Origin: Xanthomonas maliensis
Lineage (GTDB): Bacteria > Pseudomonadota > Gammaproteobacteria > Xanthomonadales > Xanthomonadaceae
Assembly: GCF_009192945.1 (NCBI RefSeq)
Contig: NZ_NSET01000062.1
Coordinates: 1-64,000 of the forward strand
Direction: 5' to 3'
DNA: 64,000 nucleotides
Below the pieces are notes generated by a model. It ran no database searches. It saw only the letters and a program-made list of their open reading frames with translations, and had not been told where the DNA came from. Below, piece after piece: positions 48,216 to 57,690 of the stretch. Within the stretch, counting starts at the first letter, position 1. Every line of letters starts with the position of its first letter. Position numbers and translations under genes: made by a program.

Positions 48216-49832
48216 TCAATCGATCGCCAATGCGCACACGACCGCATGTCCCGGCAACTGCACCTGACCATCCTGCAGCGTTCCCTGCAAGACTCCGGGG
48301 ACCGTGTAGGCTTGCCACTTGCCCGCAGGCAAACTGGCCATCGCAGGCACGGCAGACAGATTGAATGCCAGTAGCAAGGTCTGGCCAGCATGTGCGCGCT
48401 CGAACATCAGCACCGGCTCGGCGGTCTGCGCGAACCGGATACTGCCCTCGCGCAAGGCGGGATGCTGTTTACGCCAGGCCAGGAACGCCTGCACGGCATG
48501 TAAGACCGATGTCGGGTCTGCCTGCTGCACGCTGACCGCATTGGCACGGTGGTCGGCGCCCAGCGGCAACCACGGCGTTCCGCTGGTGAAGCCCGCCGAA
48601 GGAGCATCAGTCCAGGGCATGGGCGTGCGGCAGCCATCGCGCCCTTTGAAGGTGGGCCAGAAGGTAATGCCATAGGGATCGCGCAGGTCCTCGAAGGCCA
48701 CGTCGGCTTCCGCCAGCCCCAGCTCCTCGCCCTGGTATAGGCAGATCGAACCGCGCAGCGAGCACAACAGCGCCACCACCATCCGTGCGAACGTCGGCGA
48801 CGCCTGCGCGCCCCCCCAACGGGTCACCGCACGCACCACGTCGTGATTGGAGATCGCCCAGCAAGGCCACCCTTCCAGCATCGTCGCTTCCAGGCGGCTT
48901 ACCGTGTCGCGGATGTAGGCCGCGCTGTAATCCTGCACCAGCAACTCGAAGCTGTAGCCCATATGCAGGCGACCGGCCGCGGTGTATTCGGCGGTGGTGG
49001 CCAGCGAGTCCTCCGAGGAAATCTCGCCCAGGCTCACGGCGTTGGGATAACGGTCCAGCAGCGCACGCAAACGCTCCAGGAAGGCCAGATTCTCCGGCTG
49101 GGTGTTGTTGTAATAGTGGTACTGATACGCGTACGGATTATCCGCGCTGAAGCCGCGACCGACGCGCTTGTCCGCCGGCTTGGGCGGGTTGTCGCGCAGT
49201 TGCGCATCGTGGAAACAGAAATTGATCGCGTCCAGCCGGAAACCGTCGACTCCCCGATCCAGCCAGAAACGCACATTGTCCAGTGTCGCCTGCTGGACCT
49301 CGGGATGATGGAAGTTGAGATCGGGCTGATCGACCAGGAAATTGTGCAGGTAGTACTGCTCGCGGCGCGGCTCCCACTGCCAGGCGACGCCACCGAACAA
49401 CGAGAGCCAGTTATTGGGCGGCGTGCCGTCCTCGCGCGGATCGGCCCAGACGTACCAGTCGGCCTTGGGGTTGCGGCGGTCCTGCCGGCTTTCCTGGAAC
49501 CACGCATGCGCGATAGAGGTATGGCTGAGTACCTGATCGATCATCACCTTCAGACCCAGCGCATGCGCCTTGTCGAGCAGGCGATCGAAGTCGGCCAGCG
49601 TGCCGAACAGGGGATCGACCGCGCGATAGTCGGCGATGTCGTAACCGTAATCGGCCATCGGCGACTTGAAGAAGGGAGAAATCCAGATCGCATCCACGCC
49701 CAGATCGGCGATATGGTCCAGCTTGGCCACGATGCCGGGCAGATCGCCAACGCCATCGCCGTTGGAGTCGAGGAAACTGCGTGGATAGATCTGATAGATG
49801 ACGGCCCCGCGCCACCACGGTGTCTGCGACAT
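48216..49832 (-). CDS. aglA: Alpha-glucosidase, GH13 (GH13_23-type)
   Basis: 538-residue cytosolic enzyme without signal peptide that would release glucose from maltose or maltodextrins after import. GH13 regions: YQIYPRSFLDSNGDGVGDL, DLGVDAIWISPFFKSPM, DQVLSHTS, the nucleophile in DGFRLDAINF (D201), the acid/base Glu of SLGEISSED (E270) and the Asp of AISNHDVVR (D331). Homologues in Xanthomonas also transglycosylate. ATG at 49832 with GGGAGGGG upstream, the same ribosome-binding site as the GH97 and receptor genes. It is convergent with the receptor and probably monocistronic under operator 3. Confidence 0.93.
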   Translation of the reverse strand: MSQTPWWRGAVIYQIYPRSFLDSNGDGVGDLPGIVAKLDHIADLGVDAIWISPFFKSPMADYGYDIADYRAVDPLFGTLADFDRLLDKAHALGLKVMIDQVLSHTSIAHAWFQESRQDRRNPKADWYVWADPREDGTPPNNWLSLFGGVAWQWEPRREQYYLHNFLVDQPDLNFHHPEVQQATLDNVRFWLDRGVDGFRLDAINFCFHDAQLRDNPPKPADKRVGRGFSADNPYAYQYHYYNNTQPENLAFLERLRALLDRYPNAVSLGEISSEDSLATTAEYTAAGRLHMGYSFELLVQDYSAAYIRDTVSRLEATMLEGWPCWAISNHDVVRAVTRWGGAQASPTFARMVVALLCSLRGSICLYQGEELGLAEADVAFEDLRDPYGITFWPTFKGRDGCRTPMPWTDAPSAGFTSGTPWLPLGADHRANAVSVQQADPTSVLHAVQAFLAWRKQHPALREGSIRFAQTAEPVLMFERAHAGQTLLLAFNLSAVPAMASLPAGKWQAYTVPGVLQGTLQDGQVQLPGHAVVCALAID

Positions 49833-49920
49833 GTGCGCCCCTCCCGGGCAAGAGAGCGCCAAGTGGGCACCCAACCAAGAGCATTAGCGTAGCGGCAGCT
49901 GCGCGTCGCGGCGTGCGCGC

Positions 49921-49933
49921 GCATACGTATTCA
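49921..49933. promoter_or_regulatory. Operator 3 (GCATACGTATTCA) before the alpha-glucosidase
   Basis: Same 13 bases as operators 1 and 2. On the - strand, 29 bases after it is TACGCT (about 49891-49886), matching the position of TACCAT at the other sites (28-29 bases). Lies 89 bases before the alpha-glucosidase ATG. Confidence 0.75.
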
Positions 49934-50275
49934 TGGCACGCCGCGCGGCGACAAGCACTGACGCGTGCTCGGCCTGCAGACTCTGGTCATCGATGTTGGG
50001 TAGACACGGCGGGGACCGATTGGGCCGCGATGCGCCGCCACCGTCGTGGACATGGAGCGGCGTATCCTCGGGACGAAGATCGCGGCGGCCACCCGGGCCT
50101 AACACCATTGCGCGCTTCGATGCGACCGCTGCCAGGCGCACGCGAAGCGGCCGGAGTTCTTAGAGGAGCAAGCGCGACATCCCGACTGCGTCCCCCTGGG
50201 GTTAGTTCGGGGTCAGTCGAGGAAGTGCGAGGTGATGCAGGATCCACCGAAACCGCGCTATGCCTGGGTTTCGAG
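49934..50275. other. Gene-free gap between operator 3 and tRNA-Val
   Basis: 342 bases without a credible gene. A GAAACC/GGTTTC stem (50259-50283 region, just 5' of the tRNA end) is visible without a U tract. Nothing else recognised. Confidence 0.55.
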
Positions 50276-50350
50276 TGGTGGGCGGTACAGGGTTCGAACC
50301 TGTGACCCCTACCATGTCAAGGTAGTGCTCTACCGCTGAGCTAACCGCCC
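50276..50350 (-). tRNA. tRNA-Val (GAC)
   Basis: A full 75-base cloverleaf on the - strand from GGGCGGTTAGCTC to CCGCCCACCA with encoded CCA. The loop TTGACAT closed by CTACC/GGTAG gives anticodon GAC. Confidence 0.97.
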
Positions 50351-50460
50351 GTCTTGCTGCAGCAACGTTGCGTTGTGCAGGGCGCGCATTCTAGCGCAGG
50401 GTTTGCGTTGCCACAAGCCCTGCGCCCAGCGCCGCCGTCCAGCCGCCTGCCCTGGCCCCA

Positions 50461-52482
50461 CTAGGCCAGGCTGGCAGCCTTGAGCTTCTGGATCTTGTCG
50501 CGCAGTTGCGCCGCGGCCTCGAATTCCAGGTCCTTGGCGTGCTGGTACATCTGCTGCTCCAGCGCCTTGAGCTTGCTGGCAAGCTCCGCCGGGCCCAGCG
50601 CCCGATAGTCGGCCGGCTCCTCGGCCACTTGCCGCGCCTTCGAGCGCCCCTTGCCGGACTTCTTCTCGCCCGCCTCTTCGCGTGCGCCCTCCAGAATGTC
50701 GGAGATCGGCCGCGCGACCGACTTCGGGGTGATGCCATGCTCGAGGTTGTACTCGACCTGCTTCTGTCGGCGCCGGTCGGTCTCCTCGATCGCCGACTTC
50801 ATCGAACGGGTCATGTTGTCGGCATAGAGAATCGCCTTGCCGCGCAGATTGCGCGCAGCGCGGCCAATGGTCTGGATCAACGAGCCGGTCGAACGCAGAA
50901 AACCCTCCTTGTCGGCATCGAGAATGGCGACCAGGGATACCTCCGGCATGTCCAGGCCTTCGCGCAGCAGGTTGATGCCGACCAACACGTCGAACTTGCC
51001 CAAGCGCAGATCGCGGATGATTTCCACCCGCTCGACCGTATCGATGTCCGAATGCAGATAACGGACGCGGATGCCATGCTCGCCCAGGTACTCGGTCAGG
51101 TTCTCGGCCATGCGCTTGGTGAGCGTGGTGACCAGCACACGATCGCCCAGCTTGATCCGCTCGTTGACCTCCGACATCAAGTCGTCGACCTGGGTGGCAA
51201 CCGGACGAATCTCCACCACCGGATCGATCAGACCGGTGGGGCGCACCACCAGCTCGGTGATTTCCTCACCCGACTCGCGCAGCTCGTACGGACCTGGCGT
51301 GGCCGACACATAAATGCTGCGCGGCGAGCGCGCCTCCCACTCTTCGAAACGCAACGGCCGATTGTCCAGCGCCGACGGCAGGCGAAAACCGAACTCGACC
51401 AGGGTTTCCTTGCGCGAGCGGTCGCCCTTGAACATGGCGCCGATCTGCGGAATGGTCACGTGCGACTCGTCGATCACCAGCAAGGCATCGGGCGGCAGAT
51501 AGTCGAACAGCGTCGGCGGCGGCTCGCCAGGCGCCTTGCCGGTGAGATGGCGTGAGTAGTTCTCGATGCCATTGCAGAAGCCGACCTCGGCCATCATCTC
51601 CAGATCGAACTGGGTTCGCTGCGCCAGGCGCTGCGCCTCCACCAGCTTGTTCTGCGCATAGAGCTGCTCAAGTCGCTCCTTGAGCTCTTCCTTGATTGTA
51701 TCGACCGCGCTGAGCGTGCGCTCGCGCGTGGTGGCGTAATGGGTCTTCGGGTAGACGGTATAGCGCTGCAGCTTGCGCAAGGTCTCGCCGGTCAGCGGAT
51801 CGAACAGGGTCAACTGTTCGATATCGCCATCGAACAGCTCGATCCGCAGCGCCTCGCTGTCGGACTCGGCCGGAAACACATCCAGCACTTCGCCACGAAC
51901 ACGGAACGCGCCGCGGGTCAGCTCGAACTCATTGCGCGTGTACTGCAGATCGGTGAGATGACGGATCAGCTGACGCTGATCGATATGCTCGCCCACCGAC
52001 AGGATCAAGCGCAGCGACAGATAGTCCTCCGGCGCGCCCAGGCCGTAGATCGCCGAGACGGTCGCCACCACCAGCGCATCGGGCCGCGACAGCAGAGTCT
52101 TGGTCGCTGCCAGCCGCATCTGCTCGATGTGCTCGTTGATCGAACTATCCTTCTCGATGAAGGTATCCGACGACGGCACGTAGGCTTCCGGCTGGTAGTA
52201 GTCGTAGTAGCTGACGAAGTACTCCACCGCGTTATGCGGAAAGAACGACTTGAACTCGCCATACAACTGCGCCGCCAGGGTCTTGTTCGGCGCCATCACC
52301 AAGGTCGGTTTTTGTACCTGCTGGACAACATTGGCGATGGTGTAGGTCTTGCCCGAACCGGTCACGCCCAACAGCGTCTGCTTGGCCAAGCCAGCCTCGA
52401 AGTTGGCGACCAACTTCTCGATGGCGGCCGGCTGGTCGCCAGCGGGAGCATAGGGGGAGACGAGTTGAAAGCGGTCGGTCAT
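50461..52482 (-). CDS. uvrB: Excinuclease ABC subunit B
   Basis: 673-residue DNA-damage-verifying helicase-like subunit of nucleotide excision repair. Walker A GVTGSGKT, beta-hairpin region with [17 protein letters not shown], helicase motif II VIDESHV, motif V-VI ([29 protein letters not shown]) and a C-terminal UVR domain ([20 protein letters not shown]) for UvrC contact. ATG at 52482. Divergent from the orphan pilin gene, with 141 bases between. Confidence 0.97.
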   Translation of the reverse strand: MTDRFQLVSPYAPAGDQPAAIEKLVANFEAGLAKQTLLGVTGSGKTYTIANVVQQVQKPTLVMAPNKTLAAQLYGEFKSFFPHNAVEYFVSYYDYYQPEAYVPSSDTFIEKDSSINEHIEQMRLAATKTLLSRPDALVVATVSAIYGLGAPEDYLSLRLILSVGEHIDQRQLIRHLTDLQYTRNEFELTRGAFRVRGEVLDVFPAESDSEALRIELFDGDIEQLTLFDPLTGETLRKLQRYTVYPKTHYATTRERTLSAVDTIKEELKERLEQLYAQNKLVEAQRLAQRTQFDLEMMAEVGFCNGIENYSRHLTGKAPGEPPPTLFDYLPPDALLVIDESHVTIPQIGAMFKGDRSRKETLVEFGFRLPSALDNRPLRFEEWEARSPRSIYVSATPGPYELRESGEEITELVVRPTGLIDPVVEIRPVATQVDDLMSEVNERIKLGDRVLVTTLTKRMAENLTEYLGEHGIRVRYLHSDIDTVERVEIIRDLRLGKFDVLVGINLLREGLDMPEVSLVAILDADKEGFLRSTGSLIQTIGRAARNLRGKAILYADNMTRSMKSAIEETDRRRQKQVEYNLEHGITPKSVARPISDILEGAREEAGEKKSGKGRSKARQVAEEPADYRALGPAELASKLKALEQQMYQHAKDLEFEAAAQLRDKIQKLKAASLA

Positions 52483-52623
52483 GGATGGTTCTCGGAACAA
52501 AGACGGTATGAGACGCCGGACAACAACACGAGAGAAATTCTGACGCTCCATTGGGCCCACCGGGCATTACCGGCCATCCCAACGACGTAGAGACTGGATG
52601 CATCGTCCTCAAGGGCAACCCCG

Positions 52624-53172
52624 ATGCATACGCTCAATCGCCTGCATGTCCGAGGTTACACGGCGGTCCAACTGCTAATCGTGATGGCGGCAGTGGCAAT
52701 CTTCGCCAGCATTGCCTTGCCGGGCTTCCGCGCGACGTTCGAACGACAACAAGTGGCGGCCAGCCTGCACCAGCTGACCGCCCACCTGGCGATGGCGCGC
52801 AATGCCGCGGTGACACGTCGACAGCCAGTCAGCGCCTGCCCCTCCAAAGATGGAGTCAGCTGCCGCCAGGATCAAGACTGGAGCGACGGATGGATTCTGT
52901 TCGAGGACCGCGAACGGACCGGCACTCCGACTGGGCCAGCGGCGATCCTGCGCGCCGAACAACGCACCAGCGCAAGCAAGCCGATCATCAAGACCAGCAT
53001 CGGCAGAGCGGTGATTCGCTTCCTTCCCGATGGCCGCAGCCGCGGCACCAACGCGACCATCAGCCTGTGTGCGGGTGCGCGTCGACTGGCCGATGTCGTG
53101 GTCAACAACGCGGGCAGGACACGTACCTTGCGCTATCGCGATCCACCGCCCTGCCCACATCCCAACGGCTGA
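52624..53172 (+). CDS. Orphan FimT/GspH-like pseudopilin lacking the +5 glutamate
   Basis: 182-residue minor-pilin-like protein. The N-terminal hydrophobic helix after a Gly (G11) reads YTAVQLLIVMAAVAIFASIA; in type IV prepilins this is F-T-L-I-E. Here position +5 of the mature protein is Gln, not Glu. The GspH/FimT head follows (ARNAAVTRRQPVSACPS, DWSDGWILFEDRE, SLCAGAR). A Gly before the cut site is kept, so processing by PilD is possible. It lies away from the pilin operon, divergent from uvrB. Related FimT proteins in Xanthomonadales have been linked to DNA binding in natural transformation; that role is an inference here. Confidence 0.82.
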   Translation: MHTLNRLHVRGYTAVQLLIVMAAVAIFASIALPGFRATFERQQVAASLHQLTAHLAMARNAAVTRRQPVSACPSKDGVSCRQDQDWSDGWILFEDRERTGTPTGPAAILRAEQRTSASKPIIKTSIGRAVIRFLPDGRSRGTNATISLCAGARRLADVVVNNAGRTRTLRYRDPPPCPHPNG

Positions 53173-53175
53173 AAA

Positions 53176-53204
53176 AGACGAAGGCCGCGATCGCTCGCGG
53201 CCTT
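53176..53204 (-). terminator. Rho-independent terminator of tRNA-Asn
   Basis: A 10-base perfect stem (AAGGCCGCGA with TCGCGGCCTT, loop of four) 11 bases after the tRNA-Asn end. On the - strand it is followed by CGTCTTTTTC. It also lies just past the + strand pilin stop and could serve both genes. Confidence 0.8.
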
Positions 53205-53214
53205 CCTGCAACTT

Positions 53215-53291
53215 TGGCGCCCGAAGTTGGACTCGAACCAACGACCCCCTGATTAACAGTCAAGTGCTCTAACCGGCTGAGCTATTCGGGC
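53215..53291 (-). tRNA. tRNA-Asn (GTT)
   Basis: A full 77-base cloverleaf on the - strand from GCCCGAATAGCTC to CGGGCGCCA with encoded CCA. The loop CTGTTAA closed by CTTGA/TCAGG gives anticodon GTT. Confidence 0.97.
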
Positions 53292-53345
53292 GGGGAGGCG
53301 TATTCTAGACGCAAGCTTGCAGCAGCGCAACACCTCGCAGACTGG

Positions 53346-53795
53346 CTACCAGCAGCCTGAAGTGGTGGTCGCGCTCGGCGTCTTCACCCCTGCCTGATTC
53401 AAAGTCAGGGTGCCGCACCTGTCTTTGGCCTGACCACCCTGCGGCGTTGCGGTCAAGGTAAAGGTGGACTGACTGGTCGCGAGCGTGATGTTGTATTGCG
53501 CCGTACCACCTTCACGCGGCGACTGGATAGTCGTCGAGCCATTTCCGAACTTGAAATTGGCATAGGTGTTGTTGGTGGTATGCGAGCGTTCCAACAACTG
53601 CGAGTACTCGACCAGGTCGGCCTTGGCCTGGGCGCGGCGAGACTTGCGGATATGGTCGCTATACGACGGGTAGGCAACCGCTGCCAGGATGCCGACGACC
53701 GCCACGACGATCATCAGTTCGATCAAGGTGAAGCCGTTGGCACCAGCACGCTGACGGAGGTGACGAGACACGGACTGCGACAAGCCTGAAGACAT
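53346..53795 (-). CDS. pilE: Minor type IV pilin PilE
   Basis: 149-residue type IV pilin of the minor-pilin operon. Prepilin cut after G21 in [20 protein letters not shown] with Glu at +5 (E26). After the N-terminal helix, [23 protein letters not shown] is typical of PilE, and the last Cys pair (KDRCGT and SGCW) encloses the D-region. The ATG at 53795 is preferred to a TTG two codons earlier. Twelve bases after pilY1; last gene of the operon. Confidence 0.93.
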   Translation of the reverse strand: MSSGLSQSVSRHLRQRAGANGFTLIELMIVVAVVGILAAVAYPSYSDHIRKSRRAQAKADLVEYSQLLERSHTTNNTYANFKFGNGSTTIQSPREGGTAQYNITLATSQSTFTLTATPQGGQAKDRCGTLTLNQAGVKTPSATTTSGCW

Positions 53796-53807
53796 TGGCA
53801 ACCTCCG

Positions 53808-56800
53808 TTACTGAAGCTGGCGCCAGGACTGGCGACCGCAAGGATAAGGAACATACATGGGCGGGGCACCAGCCACACTGACGATCATCCAGCAGCCCGA
53901 ACCTGCCGGCACGTTGGGCGCCGCAGAACCATCCTTCGGATTGACCTTCGGCTCAAGTCTGGGCACCACCGACACCCCCACGTCCTTGACCGGCGCATTG
54001 CCACCGGTATTGAGCGAGATGCCCGCAGAACCGCCAGCAAGCGTGGAGCCACCAATGCCCCCCATGCGCACGCCGGACAGGGCACCGACGCCCGTGCGCG
54101 GATTCAACCCAAACAACCAGTTCACACCGTCGGTACTACATCCGCTGCTGATCGCGAGTGGCGAATACGTCGGCATGAACAAGATTCCAGAGACGAGTTC
54201 CGGATAGCCCACAAATCGCTCGCCAGCGGGCAGATCCACGTACCAGCCAAGCGAGCCTGCCGGTGCGGTCCCAATTTGCAGTGAGCGGGTAGTACCAGAG
54301 GTAACGACAGAATATGGCGTCAGGTTCGCTCTGGTCAGCGTCGTGCTGATCACACCGTCGACCTGATCGGTGAAACCATACAAGCTCTGAGTCTGGAGCG
54401 CCGAACTCGGGAGGCTGTCGTCATTGAACGAAAAACTACCGGTTCCAAACAGCACCAGTACGCCACCGTTCTCCCCAGACGCAGCCTGCAGGCCGCCGGT
54501 AATCGGCTGCCGGTAGGTCAAACCACCGTCGACATAGGTACCCGTTGTCAACGCCGGAACGGTGACCGAGGTTGCGGTCGAGGTGAGATCGAACTTCCAG
54601 ATCGCCCCGCGAAGGTCGGCCGCATAGACCGTATCGGCGTAACCATCGCGCGTCCGAGCAGGCTTATTGGTCGCAGGGTCGATCGTCACATTATCGATGC
54701 GGTCCAGCACAACGATGTTGCCGAGCCCGTTGCGACCGCTAAGTGTGCTTCCCGACTCCGTTGCCTCAATCATACGGACGGTCGGAGTGGCATTGGTTCC
54801 GATATCAACAACGAACAACACTGCCTTACCGCTGGCACTATCATAGCCATTGCCGAAGATCGCCTTCCAGCTGACCGTGCCATTGGCGGCGCGCACCGGG
54901 ACGATGACAGGCTTGCCGAGCACATGGCCGATATTCGCGCGCACGGTGGCATCACCACTGAGGTCGTTGATCTCCCAGAGGCGGCTGCTCGTACCGAAGG
55001 TCGCCGGATTAGTGACATCTAATGCGAAGACACCGCGACCGCCTGCCCCTGTGGTGCCGACCAGGGTCGTTTTCCAGGTGTTGTTGTAATACGTATCTCC
55101 CACAGCAATCGGACCATCGACGAAGTAGCGATGATCAAACGGCTGGGCATTTCCCTTGTTTGCTTGATACGGCAGCAGCAGATTTCCCATATGGCCATAA
55201 GACGTCGCAGGCACGTACGCAAAGCGTTCGCGTCCACCGCTGCCAGTGATAGCGCCGGCGCTGTCCATGCCTCCATCGAACGCATGCAGCATGCCGTCGT
55301 TGGCGCCCGCATACACCATATAGCCCTGACTGCTACGCTTGCTGTTCAGGTAGTTGGTATAGCTGGTTCCAAGCGTCCCACCCAGACCACGATACCCATA
55401 GTCGTCGACCGGCGCACTGATCACCGGCGCGGAGTTGATGATGTCGCCCAGCACCGTGGTTCGGTCGCGGAACTTGCCACCCTGCTGAATTTCCCCGCTC
55501 CGATCACCCAGCAGATAATTGGCTGCAGTGACGGCTGTTGCCCCAAGGTTGGTCAGATCCGTTTGCGAGCAGAGCGTCTGACTGGGATACAAGGTCTTGG
55601 ACAGACCGCACAAGCCACTCAAACTGATCGTAGTGCCATCGAACTTCTGTACATTGGTGCCATCGTTGAAGTACACATTGCGCGCAGTGGCAGCGGGCAT
55701 CTGCGCAGATGCTTCCCAGATCGGGGTGAAGCGCGCCTCCCGCGTATCCGGATCGACCGTGGCCTGATTGGCCTTCAACTTACTCGACCAATCGGTACCG
55801 TTGTTCTTGATCTGGTATTCGGGAGTCACGGTCAAGGAGCCCGCGCCAATACGCGCACCCGTCAAGGCCAAGGTTCCCGATGGTGAATTGGCAGCGCTGG
55901 CAGCCGACAGCACCCGACGCATGGCGCCAGTCACTTCATCAGGGCTCTTGGCATTGATGAACTGACCGCGGCTATTGATCGTGGCGTGCCAGAGCTCGTC
56001 GATGACGCGGCCATCGTCATCTGCAATCGGATCGCCATTGCTATTCCAGTCGGGAGCATTGGCATAAGGATCATTGGTAGCTGCCTGATTGACCTCGTAG
56101 ATATTTCCTTGAGCACCCAGAGTGATTGCATAGAAATTCATATGCAGGTCTTTCTGGCAGTCCAAGCGCTTCCAATCCGCCGATGTCTTGTCGAGCGTCG
56201 CGCACTTATCGTCCACGGGCACGAGGCCTGTCGGAAAACTTGGACCGGTTACCAACGGCGTAGACGCGCCAGAATAATAGCTGGCAGTGATATCGGCGAT
56301 CGTATTGCTGTAATTGTCGGCAAAGGGAGAGGCCGGAAAATCCACCGTGCCGGTCGAATCTGCATTGCCATATCCAGTAGCAACATTGTTGCTATTCGTA
56401 TAGCCGTCAGTGAACAGCATACCGCCATTTTTCTGACAGGCACGCACCACCGGTGCACCATCTCCGGTCCGCTTGAACTGCTTACCCAGGAAATCGATGG
56501 CGACGCGGTTCGGCGTACCGCCATTCGGCTTAAGTCTGTAGATCAGCCCGAATAGCGATGTGCGCGAGGCGTCGTCATCCATGTCGTACATGGTCACGTT
56601 AGTTCGGTTATTAATCGTGAAATACCCAACTCGCATCTTGTCGACATCGGCCAAAGTGCGCGATGCGGAGCCGATGATCGAAAGAATTCGATTACGACTA
56701 TATTGAAACCAATTAGCAAAATTCTGTTGCGCAGCGGTATAGGCAGCGGTATTGGTGCCGTAATTCGCTGCCAATATCTGATAGCGCCGCATATTGCAGC

Positions 56801-57680
56801 CTGGACCACAGGCATTGGCAATAATCGGTCGATTGGCATCGTTAGTGAGATAGCCCGTCGGCGCAGGAGCGCCCACAGGCAGATAAAACGTTGCCGGGAC
56901 GTAGCCGATCTGAACCTGGCAATTGGCCATGATGGAAACTGTGCTACCTAATGTTGCCCAAATTCCGTTACTGCTAGGCAATCCATTACTGTTGGTCGTA
57001 TTACACGACCGACTGCTCGACCGATATCGCGTCCCCGACGGTATCGTCATTCCCGTTAGGAACTGGAACGACTCGTCGTTTCCCTCGCGATAGGCAAGAT
57101 TGTAGGTAGTGTTGTACCCCTTGGTGAAATCAGTGCCGTAAACCGCTGGATTACGCGGATCCAGGCGCGCCTGACTGAACGTGGCTGCCGGCCAAAGATT
57201 AGCTGTCGCCGTCGTTTGTGTGGGCGGCGTCCATGGCTGGTAGAGTACGTCGGGATTGTAGTAGCTCTTGTTATAGGTTGGTGATCTAGCAAACCCGAAC
57301 GCATCAAGCGGCGGCATCGCATCACCTGGCGAATAAGAGGCGTTATAGCCGTCGCTTGGATACAGGTATACATAGCAATCGGCTGAGTTATTTGCACACC
57401 CCTCGCTAGAATTGTAGAAGACACCAGCAGAGCTGAAGAAACTACTGCCTGTCCATTGCAGACGTCCATCACCACCGGTGAAGATGCGCTCGAACGTCAT
57501 CGAGTTGGAATCATCCACCGAAATAATGAATGCCGGCGGGATCGAGGTCGCGTTATTGAGTGGAGCCTGCGCCAAAGCGCCCTGCCCCTGGGCCGCGATC
57601 AAGCTGTAGACGAAGTAGCCACCCACCGCGACAAGCAGGACGACGGAGGCGATGGCGGTTCGAACGGTGCGACGAGACAT
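53808..57680 (-). CDS. pilY1: PilY1, pilus-associated adhesin/tip protein
   Basis: 1290-residue protein of type IV pilus assembly and surface sensing. N-terminal membrane segment/signal (about 10-30), then a von Willebrand A-like region starting at FIISVDDSNSMTFERIF with the MIDAS pattern D-x-S-x-S (D56, S58, S60). The C-terminal half has the PilY1 beta-propeller with FAYVPATSYGHMGNLL and GTTGAGGRGVFALDVTNP. An Asp-rich segment (NSNGDPIADDDGRVIDE) resembles a calcium loop. The N-terminal half (bases about 56.0-57.5 kb) is visibly more AT-rich than the genome. Last 5 residues SWRQL. ATG at 57680, ten bases after pilX. Confidence 0.93.
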   Translation of the reverse strand: MSRRTVRTAIASVVLLVAVGGYFVYSLIAAQGQGALAQAPLNNATSIPPAFIISVDDSNSMTFERIFTGGDGRLQWTGSSFFSSAGVFYNSSEGCANNSADCYVYLYPSDGYNASYSPGDAMPPLDAFGFARSPTYNKSYYNPDVLYQPWTPPTQTTATANLWPAATFSQARLDPRNPAVYGTDFTKGYNTTYNLAYREGNDESFQFLTGMTIPSGTRYRSSSRSCNTTNSNGLPSSNGIWATLGSTVSIMANCQVQIGYVPATFYLPVGAPAPTGYLTNDANRPIIANACGPGCNMRRYQILAANYGTNTAAYTAAQQNFANWFQYSRNRILSIIGSASRTLADVDKMRVGYFTINNRTNVTMYDMDDDASRTSLFGLIYRLKPNGGTPNRVAIDFLGKQFKRTGDGAPVVRACQKNGGMLFTDGYTNSNNVATGYGNADSTGTVDFPASPFADNYSNTIADITASYYSGASTPLVTGPSFPTGLVPVDDKCATLDKTSADWKRLDCQKDLHMNFYAITLGAQGNIYEVNQAATNDPYANAPDWNSNGDPIADDDGRVIDELWHATINSRGQFINAKSPDEVTGAMRRVLSAASAANSPSGTLALTGARIGAGSLTVTPEYQIKNNGTDWSSKLKANQATVDPDTREARFTPIWEASAQMPAATARNVYFNDGTNVQKFDGTTISLSGLCGLSKTLYPSQTLCSQTDLTNLGATAVTAANYLLGDRSGEIQQGGKFRDRTTVLGDIINSAPVISAPVDDYGYRGLGGTLGTSYTNYLNSKRSSQGYMVYAGANDGMLHAFDGGMDSAGAITGSGGRERFAYVPATSYGHMGNLLLPYQANKGNAQPFDHRYFVDGPIAVGDTYYNNTWKTTLVGTTGAGGRGVFALDVTNPATFGTSSRLWEINDLSGDATVRANIGHVLGKPVIVPVRAANGTVSWKAIFGNGYDSASGKAVLFVVDIGTNATPTVRMIEATESGSTLSGRNGLGNIVVLDRIDNVTIDPATNKPARTRDGYADTVYAADLRGAIWKFDLTSTATSVTVPALTTGTYVDGGLTYRQPITGGLQAASGENGGVLVLFGTGSFSFNDDSLPSSALQTQSLYGFTDQVDGVISTTLTRANLTPYSVVTSGTTRSLQIGTAPAGSLGWYVDLPAGERFVGYPELVSGILFMPTYSPLAISSGCSTDGVNWLFGLNPRTGVGALSGVRMGGIGGSTLAGGSAGISLNTGGNAPVKDVGVSVVPRLEPKVNPKDGSAAPNVPAGSGCWMIVSVAGAPPMYVPYPCGRQSWRQLQ

Positions 57681-57690
57681 GCTCACGGCC

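Noticed and set aside
49820..50305. Open frames in the gap between the alpha-glucosidase gene and tRNA-Val
   Set aside because: They run into the tRNA or across the operator, lack ribosome-binding sites and have no recognisable protein pattern.
55083..55098. AATACGTATC in pilY1, resembling the sugar-locus operator
   Set aside because: Only the ATACGTAT core matches, it lies inside coding sequence far from any promoter of the locus, and the flanks differ.
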